Below, piece after piece: positions 9,586-19,580 of a stretch of 64,000 nucleotides of DNA. The notes below the pieces were generated by a model. The model was not told the DNA's origin, did not search any database, and saw nothing but the letters and a program-made list of their open reading frames with translations. The stretch lies in assembly GCF_000949385.2 (NCBI RefSeq), contig NZ_JYKO02000001.1, forward strand, positions 3,854,770 to 3,918,769, written 5' to 3'. Source of the DNA: Pseudomonas sp. LFM046. GTDB taxonomy: Bacteria > Pseudomonadota > Gammaproteobacteria > Pseudomonadales > Pseudomonadaceae. Position 1 is the first letter of the stretch. The number at the start of each line of letters is the position of its first letter. The translations under genes were made by a program, and so were the position numbers.

Positions 9586-10531
9586 CGAGACGCTCCAGAG
9601 TTTTCTGCCACATCTCATCCACCGGTGCTTCCAACTTCAACTCCCCACCATCCGGCAGGGTGATGGCCAGGGAATGGGCGTGAAGGAACAGGCGCTTGCC
9701 GCCCAACTCACGGACCTCGCGGGTGAAATCTTCATCCCCATATTTGGGGTCACCGGCAATGGAATGACCGGCGTGCTTGGCATGCACACGAATCTGGTGG
9801 GTACGCCCGGTGATCGGGCTGGCTTCCACCAGGGTGGCGAACTCACCGAAGCGGCGCACGACGCGAAACTCGGTCAGCGCTTCCTTGCCCTCAGGGTTTA
9901 CCTCCACCATGCGCTCGCCTGAACGCAGGTTGTTCTTCAGCAGCGGCGCGCTGACCTTCTTCTTCGAGGTCGGCCAGCTGCCCCGCACCAGGGCCAGGTA
10001 GCGCTTGTCGACGCCATCGCCGCGCAGGGCTTCGTGCAGGTGGCGCAGCATGCTGCGCTTCTTGGCAATCATCAGCAGACCCGAGGTATCGCGGTCGAGT
10101 CGATGCACCAATTCCAGATCCTTGGCATCCGGACGCAGCTGGCGAAACGCCTCGATCACCCCGAAGCTCAGACCGCTGCCGCCATGCACGGCAATGCCAG
10201 CCGGCTTGTTCAGCACGATCAGCGCCTTGTCTTCATAGACGATCGCCGCTTCCAGGCGCTCCAAAAGCCCCTGGGCGACCGGAGCCGGCTCGTCAGGTTC
10301 GGACAGGCGCAGCGGCGGCACCCGGACGATATCGCCCGCCTGGAGCTTGTACTCCGGCTTGATGCGCCCCTTGTTCACACGGACTTCGCCCTTGCGCAGG
10401 ATGCGATAAATCAGCGTCTTGGGCGCACCTTTCAGCTGGGTACGTAGGAAATTATCGATACGTTGGCCGGCATATTCCGGCGCAACCTCAAGCAGCTGGA
10501 CGCTGGAGGCTGGGGAGGAGGGAGTAGTCAT
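9578..10531 (-). CDS. rluC: 23S rRNA pseudouridine synthase RluC
   Basis: Modifies helix uridines 955, 2504 and 2580 (E. coli numbering) of 23S rRNA. The product has an N-terminal S4 RNA-binding domain ([33 protein letters not shown]) and a RluA-type catalytic domain with the catalytic Asp in [13 protein letters not shown]. Two ATGs are possible; I use MTTPSSP (317 aa) because the upstream ATG at 10543 overlaps a probable extended -10 element. It diverges from rne, the usual gammaproteobacterial arrangement. Confidence 0.94.
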   Translation of the reverse strand: MTTPSSPASSVQLLEVAPEYAGQRIDNFLRTQLKGAPKTLIYRILRKGEVRVNKGRIKPEYKLQAGDIVRVPPLRLSEPDEPAPVAQGLLERLEAAIVYEDKALIVLNKPAGIAVHGGSGLSFGVIEAFRQLRPDAKDLELVHRLDRDTSGLLMIAKKRSMLRHLHEALRGDGVDKRYLALVRGSWPTSKKKVSAPLLKNNLRSGERMVEVNPEGKEALTEFRVVRRFGEFATLVEASPITGRTHQIRVHAKHAGHSIAGDPKYGDEDFTREVRELGGKRLFLHAHSLAITLPDGGELKLEAPVDEMWQKTLERLGA

Positions 10532-10538
10532 GGCGCGC

Positions 10539-10547
10539 ATCATAACA
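10539..10547 (-). promoter_or_regulatory. Possible extended -10 promoter of rluC
   Basis: Minus strand reads TGTTATGAT, an extended -10 (TGn plus TATGAT), with no convincing -35. Transcription would begin at or just before the ATG at 10531, giving a leaderless rluC message. Confidence 0.35.
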
Positions 10548-10560
10548 ATTTTTTATGGAT

Positions 10561-10589
10561 TTGAAGCACTTAATGATTACTGCTATAGT
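10561..10589 (+). promoter_or_regulatory. rne: Sigma-70 promoter of rne
   Basis: TTGAAG (10561-10566), exactly 17 bases, then TATAGT (10584-10589). The expected start near 10596 leaves a leader of about 495 bases before the rne ATG. Confidence 0.75.
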
Positions 10590-10595
10590 CGCGAA

Positions 10596-11091
10596 CGCCG
10601 CCAAAAGCGGCCTGGTTTCGGGGTGATCGCCAACAATGCCACCCCCCAACCGCTGCAACCCTTTCAGGACGTAAGGCCGTCCGACAGAAAATTCGCCGCA
10701 ATGACCGCGAATTTTCCGAAATCAAAGCCTTGAGCCATGACGCGTGATCGCCCTTCCAGTGGGAGTTCACGGTAAATGCAACCCGCTACGGATTCAGCGA
10801 GCGGCACCCGATTTTCAAGGGATAAGTGTAGGGTGGAGATGCACAACCGTCGGCCTGCGTAGTTTCAAGACGCTTCATTTCGTCCGCTACCGACCGTTGA
10901 TTCCTCCTCCTGACCAAGTGCTTCTGTCACGACACAGCAAGCAGGAGATGTAGTCGCGATTCCGGCCCCACTGGCTGGAGTTCGCTGGACACAGGGGTGG
11001 CTCGCCGCTCCTGATACGCACCTGACACCGACCGCGAGAGTCGTGTGCGCCAATCGCCGTTTCCGGCAGCCCGGAAACCTATTGGTACCAC
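10596..11091 (+). promoter_or_regulatory. Long structured 5' leader of rne
   Basis: No gene is visible in this stretch of roughly 500 bases. It contains inverted repeats, notably a perfect 10-bp stem GAAAATTCGC / GCGAATTTTC at 10687-10716 and an 8-bp stem GTTTCCGG / CCGGAAAC at 11059-11078 just before the start codon, whose right arm holds the only purine-rich candidate ribosome site. E. coli rne has a comparable long leader by which RNase E cleaves and limits its own mRNA; the same role here is inference from position and structure, not from sequence match. Confidence 0.55.
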
Positions 11092-14000
11092 ATGAAAAGA
11101 ATGCTGATTAACGCGACTCAGCCCGAAGAGTTGCGTGTTGCTCTGGTCGACGGCCAACGCCTGTACGATCTGGACATCGAATCGGGTGCCCGCGAGCAGA
11201 AAAAGGCCAACATCTACAAAGGCCGCATCACTCGCATCGAGCCCAGCCTTGAAGCCGCCTTCGTCGACTTCGGCGCCGAACGCCACGGCTTCCTGCCCCT
11301 GAAAGAAATCTCCCGCGAATACTTCAAGAAGTCCCCCGAAGGTCGCATCAACATCAAGGAAGTGCTCAGCGAAGGCCAGGAAGTCATCGTCCAGGTCGAG
11401 AAAGAAGAGCGCGGCAACAAGGGCGCAGCCCTGACCACCTTCATCAGCCTCGCCGGTCGCTACCTGGTGCTGATGCCGAACAACCCCCGTGCCGGTGGCA
11501 TCTCCCGTCGCATCGAAGGCGAAGAGCGCAATGAACTGCGCGAAGCGCTGAACGGCCTCAACGCTCCGGCCGACATGGGCCTGATCGTCCGCACCGCCGG
11601 TCTCGGCCGCTCCAGCGAAGAGCTGCAGTGGGACCTGGACTACCTGCTGCAACTCTGGAGCGCCATCAAGGAAGCCTCCGGCGAGCGCGGCGCGCCCTTC
11701 CTGATCTACCAGGAAAGCAACGTCATCATCCGCGCCATCCGCGACTACCTGCGCCAGGACATCGGTGAAGTGCTGGTGGATAGCGTCGAAGCCCACGAAG
11801 AAGCCCTCAGCTTCATTCGCCAGGTGATGCCGCAGTACCAGAGCAAGATCAAGCTCTATCAGGACAGCGTTCCGCTGTTCAATCGCTTCCAGATCGAAAG
11901 CCAGATCGAAACCGCCTTCCAGCGCGAAGTGAAGCTGCCGTCCGGCGGCTCCATCGTTATCGACCCGACCGAAGCCCTGGTGTCCATCGACATCAACTCG
12001 GCCCGCGCGACCAAGGGTGGCGACATCGAGGAAACCGCCCTGCAGACCAACCTGGAAGCGGCTGAGGAAATCGCCCGCCAGCTGCGTCTGCGTGACATCG
12101 GCGGCCTGATCGTCATCGACTTCATCGACATGACCCCGGCCAAGAACCAGCGCGCCGTGGAAGAGAAAGTCCGCGAAGCCCTGGAAGCCGACCGCGCTCG
12201 CGTGCAGATCGGCCGCATCTCCCGCTTCGGCCTGCTGGAAATGTCCCGTCAGCGCCTGCGTCCGTCCCTGGGCGAGACCAGCGGCATCGTCTGCCCCCGT
12301 TGCGACGGCCAGGGCATCATCCGTGACGTCGAATCCCTGTCGCTGGCCATCCTGCGCCTGATCGAGGAAGAGGCCCTGAAGGATCGTACCGCTGAGGTCC
12401 GCGCCCAGGTGCCAATCCCGGTTGCCGCCTTCCTGCTCAACGAGAAGCGCAACAGCATCACCAAGATCGAGCTGCGCACCCGTTCGCGCATCGTCATCCT
12501 GCCGAACGATCACCTGGAAACCCCGCACTTCGAAGTCCAGCGCCTGCGCGACGACAGCCCGGAAGTACTGAGCAACCAGTCCAGCTACGAAATGACCCCG
12601 GCCGAGGTCGAAGACGCCCAGCCGGTCAGCTCCACCCGCACCCTGGTTCGCCAGGAGGCCGCGGTGAAGACCGTATCCCCCGAGCGTCCCGTTCCGGCTC
12701 CGGTTGCGGCTCCGGCCCCTGCCCCGCTGGCTCCGGCCGCCCCCGCGCCGGAACCCAGCCTGCTCAAGGGCCTGGTCAAGTCCCTGGTAGGCCTGTTCGC
12801 CGGCAAGGAAGAACCCAAGGTCGCAGCCGAGCAGCCCGCTGCCGAGCGCCAGCCGCGCGGTGAAGAGCGCCGTAACGGCCGCCAGCAGAACCGTCGCCGT
12901 GATGGCCGCGAAGGTCGTGAAGGCCGCCGCGATGAAGACCGCAAGCCGCGTGAAGAACGCCAGCCGCGCGAAGCCCGCGAAGGCCAGGAAGGTCGTCGCG
13001 AGCGTCCGGCCCGCGAAGAGCGCCAGCCGCGTGAAGAACGTCAGCCCCGCGAGGAGCGTCAGGCTCGCGAGCCGCGCGAAGAGCGTCAGCCACGTGAAGA
13101 ACGCCAACCCCGCGAGGAGCGTCAGGCCCGTGAGGAGCGTCAACCGCGCGAAGAACGCCAGCCGCGTGAAGAGCGCCAGCCCCGCGAAGAGCGTCAGCCT
13201 CGTGAAGAGCGCCAGCCGCGCGAAGCCCGCGAAGCCCGCGAAGGCCAGGAAGGCCGTCGCGAACGTGCCGAGCGTCCTGCCCGCGAAGAGCGCCAGCCCC
13301 GTGAAGAGCGTCAGCCGCGTGCCGAAATGGCCCAGGCCGAGGTGGTCGACGAAGAACTGCTGAACAACGAAGAGATGCTTGACGACGAACTGGAAGGCGC
13401 CGATGGCGAGCGTCCCCGTCGCCGTTCCCGTGGTCAGCGTCGTCGCAGCAACCGTCGTGAGCGTCAGCGTGAAGCCAACGGTGACGAAATCGTAGAAGGC
13501 CAGGAAGGCACTGAGCAGGCTGCGCCTGCCGAAGCCGCCCAGGTCGCTGCCGTAGCCGCCACCGTGGTTGCCGCCGAAGCGGTTGCCGAAGCCGCCAGCG
13601 AGGAAACTTCGGTCCAGGCTGAAGCACCGGTTGTCGAAGCCCCGGTTGCCGAGGCCGTGGTGGCCCAGGTCGAAGAAGCCGCCCCGGTTGCCGAACAGGC
13701 CCCGGTGACCGAGCAAGCTCCGGCCGTGGTCGAAGCGCCCCAGGTTGTCGATGCCGCCCCGGTGGAAGCTGTCGCCGTAGCACCCGCTCCCGTCGAGGAA
13801 GCCCCGGTTGCCGCGCCTCAGGAAGAAGAGTCCGCTCGCGCGTCTTCCAGCACCGGCCGCGCCGCCAACGATCCGCGCGAAGTGCGCCGCCGTCAGCAGG
13901 AAGCGGCGCGCCTGGCCAAGGAAGCCGAAGAGGCTGCCGCCAACGCCGTTGAAGCTGTCGCCGCTGTCGAGCCGGTCGCTGCTCCCGCAGAGGCTGTCGC

Positions 14001-14193
14001 TGAAGTGGAAGAGGCTGCGGTCGCCGTCGAGCAGAAGGTCGAAGAAGCCGTTGAGCAGGCAGCAGAGGCCCCGGCCGAACAGCCCGAGCAAGTGGCGGTA
14101 GCGACTGAAGCCGAAGCGCCGGTGAAAGCCGAGCCCAAGGCCGAGGAAGAAGAAAAGGATGAAGCCAAGGACGAGCCCAAGCCGGTCGTCTGA
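11092..14193 (+). CDS. rne: Ribonuclease E
   Basis: Essential endoribonuclease and degradosome scaffold. The catalytic half (about residues 1-510) has the S1 domain near 37-120, catalytic Asp in [13 protein letters not shown] (Asp300) and the IVIDFIDM segment (343-346), and the Zn-link cysteines in CPRCDGQG (Cys401, Cys404). The rest is low-complexity: about 15 REERQ repeats (617-743), an acidic/Arg-rich patch, and long Ala/Val/Pro/Glu stretches. [10 protein letters not shown] at residue 926 matches the short motif described in P. aeruginosa RNase E for PNPase binding. The 1033-residue length is normal for Pseudomonas. No strong Shine-Dalgarno is exposed upstream of the ATG. Confidence 0.97.
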   Translation: MKRMLINATQPEELRVALVDGQRLYDLDIESGAREQKKANIYKGRITRIEPSLEAAFVDFGAERHGFLPLKEISREYFKKSPEGRINIKEVLSEGQEVIVQVEKEERGNKGAALTTFISLAGRYLVLMPNNPRAGGISRRIEGEERNELREALNGLNAPADMGLIVRTAGLGRSSEELQWDLDYLLQLWSAIKEASGERGAPFLIYQESNVIIRAIRDYLRQDIGEVLVDSVEAHEEALSFIRQVMPQYQSKIKLYQDSVPLFNRFQIESQIETAFQREVKLPSGGSIVIDPTEALVSIDINSARATKGGDIEETALQTNLEAAEEIARQLRLRDIGGLIVIDFIDMTPAKNQRAVEEKVREALEADRARVQIGRISRFGLLEMSRQRLRPSLGETSGIVCPRCDGQGIIRDVESLSLAILRLIEEEALKDRTAEVRAQVPIPVAAFLLNEKRNSITKIELRTRSRIVILPNDHLETPHFEVQRLRDDSPEVLSNQSSYEMTPAEVEDAQPVSSTRTLVRQEAAVKTVSPERPVPAPVAAPAPAPLAPAAPAPEPSLLKGLVKSLVGLFAGKEEPKVAAEQPAAERQPRGEERRNGRQQNRRRDGREGREGRRDEDRKPREERQPREAREGQEGRRERPAREERQPREERQPREERQAREPREERQPREERQPREERQAREERQPREERQPREERQPREERQPREERQPREAREAREGQEGRRERAERPAREERQPREERQPRAEMAQAEVVDEELLNNEEMLDDELEGADGERPRRRSRGQRRRSNRRERQREANGDEIVEGQEGTEQAAPAEAAQVAAVAATVVAAEAVAEAASEETSVQAEAPVVEAPVAEAVVAQVEEAAPVAEQAPVTEQAPAVVEAPQVVDAAPVEAVAVAPAPVEEAPVAAPQEEESARASSSTGRAANDPREVRRRQQEAARLAKEAEEAAANAVEAVAAVEPVAAPAEAVAEVEEAAVAVEQKVEEAVEQAAEAPAEQPEQVAVATEAEAPVKAEPKAEEEEKDEAKDEPKPVV
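12940..13320 (+). repeat. REERQP tandem repeat tract inside rne
   Basis: Codes for residues 617-743 of RNase E, with about 15 copies of REERQ spaced by Pro or Ala, two interrupted by an [11 protein letters not shown] module. The DNA repeat unit is about 18 bases, with synonymous variation between copies, so it is prone to slippage in whole units. Arg/Glu-rich repeats at this site are known in Pseudomonas RNase E and contribute to RNA binding and clustering. Confidence 0.85.
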
Positions 14194-14208
14194 AGCCAGT
14201 CCTGAATG

Positions 14209-14241
14209 AAAAAGGGGATGCCAATTGGCATCCCCTTTTTT
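14209..14241 (+). terminator. Bidirectional terminator between rne and the ABC exporter gene
   Basis: Perfect palindrome centred on AATT: AAAAAGGGGATGCCA paired with TGGCATCCCCTTTTT, then TCTT. Flanked by A and T runs on both sides, so it can stop rne (plus) and the convergent exporter gene (minus). Confidence 0.92.
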
Positions 14242-14280
14242 CTTGCCTGCGTCAAACCTCTCCGCCACCAGTCAGCCGCT

Positions 14281-16062
14281 TCACCGCTGCGCTTCCTCCT
14301 CCTGCACCCCGAACTGCAGTTCCGCCAGCCGCGCATAGAGCGGACTGCTGGCCACCAGCTGCGCATGGCGACCAATCGCCACCACCCTGCCCCGCTCCAT
14401 CACCGCAATACGATCGGCGTTCTGCACCGTGGCCAGCCGGTGGGCGATCACCAGCGTGGTGCGTCCGCTCATCAGGGTCGGCAGGGCTTGCTGGATCAAG
14501 TGTTCGCTTTCCGCGTCCAGGGCGCTGGTGGCTTCGTCCAGCAGCAGGATGGGTGCATCCACCAGCAGCGCACGGGCGATGGCCAGGCGCTGTCGCTGGC
14601 CGCCGGACAGGCCGATACCGCCCTCCCCCAGATGCGTCCTGTAGCCCTGGGGCAGGCGGGTGATGAACTCATGGGCGTGGGCCGCACGGGCCGCGGCTTC
14701 CACCTCCGCATCACTGGCCTCCGGGCGGCCGTAACGGATGTTGTCCTCGACACTGCCGAAGAACAGCGCCGGGTTCTGCGATACCAGGGCGAAACAGCGA
14801 CGCAGGTCAGTGGGGTCGAGCCGCCGGAGCTCCACACCTTCCACCAGGAGGCTGCCCTCCTGGGGATCGAAAAAGCGCAGCAGCAACTCGAAGACCGTGG
14901 ACTTGCCCGCGCCCGAAGGTCCTACCAGGGCCAGCGTCTCGCCAGGACGCACCTCCAGGCTGACGCCATCCAGAGCATTGACCTGCGGACGACTGGGATA
15001 AGCGAAACGAATGTCGCGCAACTCGATGCGGCCGCTCACCCGAGGCGGCAGGACCACCTTGCCCTCCTCGGGCGCGACGATGGCGTTGCGCGCCTGCAGC
15101 AGTTCGGCGATGCGCTCCGCCGCACCGGCCGCGCTCTGCAGTTCACCGATGACCTCACTGATGGCACCGAACGCGGCGCCCACGATCAGGCTGTAGAAGA
15201 CGAAGGCTGCCAGGTCGCCCGGCGAAATGCGCCCGGCGATGACATCCATGCCGCCGACCCAGAGCATCACCCCAACGGCCCCCAGCACCAGCCCGATCAC
15301 CAGGGTGATCAGCCACGCGCGCTGCATGATTCGCCGCCGCGCGGTATCGAAGGCGCCTTCCACCGTCGCGGCGAAGCGTTGGCGATCCTGCGCCTGGTGG
15401 TTGTAGGCCTGCACGGTCTTGATCTGCCCCAGGGTCTCGCCCACATAGCTGCCGACATCGGCAATGCGATCCTGGCTCTGCCGCGACAGGCGCCGTACAC
15501 GGCGGCCAAACAGGAGAATGGGCGCCAGCACCAGGGGCAACGCCAGCAACACGATGCCGGTGAGTTTCGGGTTGGTGACGAACAGCAGACCGATGCCACC
15601 CACCAGCATGATGCCGTTGCGCAACGCCATGGACAGCGACGAACCGATCACCGATTGCAGCAGCGTGGTGTCGGCGGTCAGCCGCGACTGGATTTCCGAA
15701 GCGCGGTTGCTCTCGTAGAACCCCGGATGCAGCTGCACCAGGTGATCAAATACGCGCTTGCGGATATCCGCGACGAAGCGCTCGCCGATCCAGGACACCA
15801 GGTAGAAACGCGTGAAGGTGCCGACGGCCAGCGCCAGCACCAGGCCGAAGAAGAGCATGATCGAATGCCGCAGTGCCGCCTGGGACTGGGTGGCCAGGCC
15901 TTGATCCACCAGCAGGCGGATACCCTGCCCCATGGACAGGGTGATGCCGGCGGTGAACAGCAGCGCCAGCAGCGCACCGATCACTCGCCACCGATAAGGC
16001 GCGACGAAACGCCCGGCCATACGCAGTGCAGTGCGCTGTCGAGAAGAAAGGAAGGATGGCAT
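14281..16062 (-). CDS. MsbA/BmrA-type ABC exporter, fused membrane and ATPase domains
   Basis: 593-residue half-transporter expected to form a homodimer. The N-terminal ~320 residues hold six membrane helices; the C-terminal ATPase has Walker A (GPSGAGKST), the Q-loop, signature LSGGQRQR, Walker B (ILLLDEAT) and the switch His in IAHRLATV. It resembles the multidrug/lipid exporter group rather than true MsbA, and the substrate is unknown. ATG at 16062 is preferred over the TTG just before it because GAGG is five bases upstream. It is followed on the other side by a convergent terminator shared with rne. Confidence 0.9.
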   Translation of the reverse strand: MPSFLSSRQRTALRMAGRFVAPYRWRVIGALLALLFTAGITLSMGQGIRLLVDQGLATQSQAALRHSIMLFFGLVLALAVGTFTRFYLVSWIGERFVADIRKRVFDHLVQLHPGFYESNRASEIQSRLTADTTLLQSVIGSSLSMALRNGIMLVGGIGLLFVTNPKLTGIVLLALPLVLAPILLFGRRVRRLSRQSQDRIADVGSYVGETLGQIKTVQAYNHQAQDRQRFAATVEGAFDTARRRIMQRAWLITLVIGLVLGAVGVMLWVGGMDVIAGRISPGDLAAFVFYSLIVGAAFGAISEVIGELQSAAGAAERIAELLQARNAIVAPEEGKVVLPPRVSGRIELRDIRFAYPSRPQVNALDGVSLEVRPGETLALVGPSGAGKSTVFELLLRFFDPQEGSLLVEGVELRRLDPTDLRRCFALVSQNPALFFGSVEDNIRYGRPEASDAEVEAAARAAHAHEFITRLPQGYRTHLGEGGIGLSGGQRQRLAIARALLVDAPILLLDEATSALDAESEHLIQQALPTLMSGRTTLVIAHRLATVQNADRIAVMERGRVVAIGRHAQLVASSPLYARLAELQFGVQEEEAQR

Positions 16063-16116
16063 CAACGCCTCGTTCGGCTCGGCTGGAACCTTACCCCGCG
16101 CTCCAGGCAGAAAGAT

Positions 16117-16557
16117 TCAATCGCGGGCATCGAGGAAACGCCCCGCATGGTCGGGCGTCGGCAGCAGGCAACTGTCGTAGCGGCCAAAGAGCCGGTAGCG
16201 ATTGCGGGCGACGCGGTCGTAGCACCAGTCCCGCAGGCCCAGGGGCAGGAAGCGGAACACCGCCAGCAGCGGCCAAGGCGCCGGCAGTTGGCGAAGAATG
16301 CGTGAAATGGCCTCGGAGCGGACAAACAGTTCGGGGCCCTCGACATAGAGCAGGGTTGCGAAGCTGTCAGCGGGCAGGCCGAACCAGCGCAGGATCGCCT
16401 GCCCTTCCGCAGACTGCACCGCGGCCAGCTTGAACAACCGCGCCCGGTCATGGCGAATGATGAACTTCACCCAGCCATTGCAGAGCTTGCATACCCCGTC
16501 GAAGAGCACGACGCGCTCACCGGGGCGGATATGGGGCGGGTATTCGTTGGCATCCAT
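16117..16557 (-). CDS. DCC-family thiol-disulfide protein (DUF393)
   Basis: 146-residue protein of the DCC family, named for its N-terminal motif: VLFDGVCKLCNGWVKFIIRHD here, with a CxxC-type pair at Cys23 and Cys26. The family is thioredoxin-like, mostly uncharacterised, and this member ends in the common LPLGLRDWCYDRVARNRYRLFG region. No signal peptide. It lies about 50 bases upstream of the exporter gene on the same strand; a functional link is not shown. Confidence 0.85.
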   Translation of the reverse strand: MDANEYPPHIRPGERVVLFDGVCKLCNGWVKFIIRHDRARLFKLAAVQSAEGQAILRWFGLPADSFATLLYVEGPELFVRSEAISRILRQLPAPWPLLAVFRFLPLGLRDWCYDRVARNRYRLFGRYDSCLLPTPDHAGRFLDARD

Positions 16558-16631
16558 CGCGATGCTCCTGCATCCACGGGGAAGTGTCGTCGATGGTAGC
16601 CGATCTCCCCCGCCCCGGGTGAAACGTCGCC

Positions 16632-17759
16632 TCAGTCCACCTCGCCCCAGCCCAGGGGATACAGCAGCTCTTCCTTGTAGCCGGCCCAGACCCGCACCGC
16701 GTCCGGGAATGCCTCGTCCAGGCCCGGGTCGCCGCTGTCCACCAGGAGGGGGCGCCCCTCCAGGGTGCCGAGTTTGCGCTTGGTGGCCACCACGCGCAGG
16801 TGGTCCAGGCCGATGGCACGCAGCACCCGCGGGCTGATCTGCTGGTTGCCACGACCAATGATGTGGCCCTGGCCGCCGATGGCGGTGACCAGCAATCGCG
16901 CGGCATGCCCCTCCACCAGGTCGAACAATTGCGCTTCGGTCACATCCCGAGCAATCACCACGCCGTTCTCGATCACATCCACCCCGAGCAGCGTGGTTTC
17001 CAGGCCCAGGTTGGCCGCCAGGCCATGGAGGGTGGAGCCCGGCCCGAGTACGTAGCGCACGCCCTCCTCCCAGCTTTCGCTGAGCCAGTCGGCAAGCTCC
17101 ACCAGCACCAGTTCCTCCGACTCCATGCCGCCCTGCTTGACGTGCTGCATGAAATGCCCTTCCACCGGCACCGTCAGCTCGCCATACCAGCGCGCGGCGA
17201 CCTTGCCGTCCCGCAGCGCAGCTTCATCCAGGTCACGCACCTCGCCGCTGGCCAGGCGCACCAGGCCGCCTTCCACCAGGCGCCGCGCCAGTTCCCCGGC
17301 CGCGCGCGGGCTGATGGCATAAACCCCGGAATGGATTTTCACCCCGGCGGGGATCCCCAGCACCGGCTGGTCTTCCCGCACCACGGCACTGACGTCCCGC
17401 GCCGTGCCATCACCGCCGGCGAAGAGGATCAGGGCGACACCGACATCCTGCAGGGCCGCTACGGCATGGCGAGTATCGTCGGCGCACGTGAGCGGCCCCT
17501 CGAGGTGACCCAGAACCCGGTGCGCAAAGCCCATCTCCGCCAGCAGGTCGGCGCCCATGGGGCCGGGAAAGGTGAGGAACTGGATACGTCCGACGAGCGG
17601 CAGCAGGCATTCCAGGGCCAGCCGGGTTCGTGCTGTCGCTCGGGGCTCGGCGCCTCTGGCAAGGGCTTCTTCGGCGACGCCGTCGCTACCCTTGAGCGCG
17701 GCTGGCCCGCCCAGGCCGGCCAGGGGATTGATGATCAGGCCCATATGGAATGCGGACAT
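16632..17759 (-). CDS. ATP-NAD kinase-like (NAD kinase superfamily) protein
   Basis: 375-residue protein of the ATP-NAD/AcoX kinase group. It shows MGLIINPLAGLGG at the N-terminus and the diagnostic LFAGGDGTARDV (GGDGT motif), then GIPAGVKIHSGVYAISPRAAG and GGQGHIIGRGNQQISP. Related proteins sit near acetoin or other catabolic genes, but no such context is visible here, so the phosphorylated substrate is open. I start at MSAFHMG (17759), with GAGGTAAGT before the ATG, rather than 42 bases upstream. Confidence 0.82.
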   Translation of the reverse strand: MSAFHMGLIINPLAGLGGPAALKGSDGVAEEALARGAEPRATARTRLALECLLPLVGRIQFLTFPGPMGADLLAEMGFAHRVLGHLEGPLTCADDTRHAVAALQDVGVALILFAGGDGTARDVSAVVREDQPVLGIPAGVKIHSGVYAISPRAAGELARRLVEGGLVRLASGEVRDLDEAALRDGKVAARWYGELTVPVEGHFMQHVKQGGMESEELVLVELADWLSESWEEGVRYVLGPGSTLHGLAANLGLETTLLGVDVIENGVVIARDVTEAQLFDLVEGHAARLLVTAIGGQGHIIGRGNQQISPRVLRAIGLDHLRVVATKRKLGTLEGRPLLVDSGDPGLDEAFPDAVRVWAGYKEELLYPLGWGEVD

Positions 17760-17962
17760 ACTTACCTCGAACTGAACTCTCGCCCCGCGCTGGGGGTCCA
17801 CCCATCAGGACCAGGACAACCGCAGTTGGCACATTCGGTGCTACTTTCACTGCAGGTATTTCCTGGTCTTTCGCTTTTCCGGTGCCAGGCCGGCGCCAAC
17901 TGTCACTGCGTGTTCATCTAGCCTGCCTAGACTGCGCGCACCAGCTGAAGAGGAGACAGGCC

Positions 17963-18139
17963 ATGAGTTTGCACGACCACACGTCCGATCGCCGCGTGAT
18001 CCCGCTGCAGCAACACCGCCCCGTGGGCGGCGCCATCATCGACGCCCAAGGGCGCGAGATTCCCATCACCGAAACCATGATCCAGCGCGCCTGCCAGGAA
18101 CTGCACAAGCAGCTGGCCACCGAGCTGAAGCAGGCTTGA
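17963..18139 (+). CDS. Small conserved hypothetical protein (58 aa)
   Basis: 58 residues beginning MSLHDHTSDRRVIPLQQH, with a conserved-looking core VGGAIIDAQGREIPITETMI and a Lys/Gln-rich helix at the end. GAGGAG lies nine bases before the ATG and an intrinsic terminator follows directly, so it is a genuine monocistronic gene. It resembles short Pseudomonas proteins annotated as PA1571-like, but I am not certain of that assignment. No membrane segment or known motif. Confidence 0.75.
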   Translation: MSLHDHTSDRRVIPLQQHRPVGGAIIDAQGREIPITETMIQRACQELHKQLATELKQA

Positions 18140-18142
18140 ACG

Positions 18143-18170
18143 AAGGCCCGGGGCAATCCCGGGCCTTTTG
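18143..18170 (+). terminator. Terminator between the 58-aa gene and pdxB
   Basis: Ten-bp stem AAGGCCCGGG / CCCGGGCCTT with a five-base loop GCAAT, then TTG. It lies between convergent genes and may serve both. Confidence 0.85.
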
Positions 18171-19313
18171 CTAAACGAGTTCCGCTCCCAGCGCCCGCAC
18201 GATTTCCGCCAGCCTCGGCGCATCCCCTTGCAGGCGCACCCGCAACCCGTCGATTTCCCGCCGCACCGGATAGTGCTTGCGCAACGCATCGAACGCCGCG
18301 CGCCGCTGCGCATCGTCGCCCACCAGGCTACGGCGGAAATCCGCATCGTCCCGGCGCGGGTCGTACACCGCGCGGCACAGCGTGGCCAGGGCCCAGTTCG
18401 GATCGGCACTGGTATCGAGGCCAAGTTCGCCCAGCCAAGGCGCCGGCAGCAGCTCATCCAGACGAATGCTTTCCGACTGCCCGCTGAACCGGCACCAGGC
18501 CTGGTACACCTGGGCGGTGCCCCGCAGCTTGCCATCCAGGCTGTAGCCGGCGATATGCGGCGTGGCAATGCGGCAGAGCCGCGCCAGCGCCACATCCGCC
18601 TGGGGTTCGCCTTCCCAGACATCCAGCACCGCGCGCAGGTCGTCACGACGCCCCAGCAGCTCGCGCAGGGCCTTGTTGTCCACCACCGCGCCACGGCTGG
18701 CGTTGATCAGCCAAGCCCCTGGGCGCAAGCGCTCCAGGCGAGCGGCATCCAGCAGATGGCGGGTCGGATGATCACCACCGGCGTTCAGCGGCGTATGCAG
18801 GCTGATGGCATCGCACTCGCGGAGAATGGTCTCCAGGTCGACGAAGTCGCCCCCTTCGGCGGCCTGGCGCGGCGGATCGCAGACCAGCACGCGCCAGCCG
18901 AGGCCGCGCAGCACCTCCACCAGCCGCCCGCCCACCTGGCCAGCCCCCACGACGCCGTACGTGCGTGTGGCGAGATCGAGCCCTTCGTCCTCGGCCAGCA
19001 CCAGCAGACTGCCCAGCACGTAATCCACCACGCCACGGGCATTGCAGCCGGGCGCACTGGACCAGGCGATGCCGGCTTCCTTGAAGTAATCGAGATCGAG
19101 ATGGTCGGTGCCGATGGTGCAGGTGCCCACGAAGCGTACCGGGCTGCCCGCCAGCAGGGCGCGGTCGACCTGGGTGACGGAACGCACCAGCAGCAGTTCG
19201 GCGTCGGCCAGCGCGGCGGCGTCAATGGCGCGGCCAGGGAGGCGGCGGATGTCGCCCAGACCGCCGAAGAAGGCATCGACAAGGGGAATGTTTTCGTCGG
19301 CAACTATTCGCAT
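18171..19313 (-). CDS. pdxB: Erythronate-4-phosphate dehydrogenase PdxB
   Basis: NAD-dependent D-2-hydroxyacid dehydrogenase in the DXP-dependent pyridoxal phosphate pathway. The 380-residue product starts [17 protein letters not shown], has the nucleotide-binding motif [17 protein letters not shown], the catalytic region [14 protein letters not shown] and [12 protein letters not shown], and the PdxB-specific C-terminal dimerisation domain. GGAG sits six bases before the chosen ATG; the longer upstream frame is not conserved. Confidence 0.96.
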   Translation of the reverse strand: MRIVADENIPLVDAFFGGLGDIRRLPGRAIDAAALADAELLLVRSVTQVDRALLAGSPVRFVGTCTIGTDHLDLDYFKEAGIAWSSAPGCNARGVVDYVLGSLLVLAEDEGLDLATRTYGVVGAGQVGGRLVEVLRGLGWRVLVCDPPRQAAEGGDFVDLETILRECDAISLHTPLNAGGDHPTRHLLDAARLERLRPGAWLINASRGAVVDNKALRELLGRRDDLRAVLDVWEGEPQADVALARLCRIATPHIAGYSLDGKLRGTAQVYQAWCRFSGQSESIRLDELLPAPWLGELGLDTSADPNWALATLCRAVYDPRRDDADFRRSLVGDDAQRRAAFDALRKHYPVRREIDGLRVRLQGDAPRLAEIVRALGAELV

Positions 19314-19580
19314 GGCAGGCTCCAGCAGAGAGAGCGACATTCTACGCAATCGCCTCGTTCGGCGCCCCCACCACCGCCCGTCCGCCCTCTTTTCTGACCG
19401 ACACGTCAGGGCGTAAACTAGCCGCCCCTCAGCCTCCACGTCCCGTTCCGCCGGCAGTCTCTTCTGCAAAGGCTGGGACCGTGCACCGTTGCGAGCCCGT
19501 CGCGACCAGGCAGCATCCAAACTCCTGTCAGCCACCTTTGCCTGGACACCACCGGTACGCCCGGAGGATGACTTATCGAT

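Noticed and set aside
12940-13320. Periodic repeats read as a possible CRISPR
   Set aside because: The repeats are in frame within rne, have no unique spacers and encode REERQP units.
10927-14268. 1113-codon open frame opposite rne
   Set aside because: It mirrors the codon bias and repeats of rne, is rich in Gly/Phe/Leu runs, and has no ribosome site or known fold; rne is clearly the coding strand.
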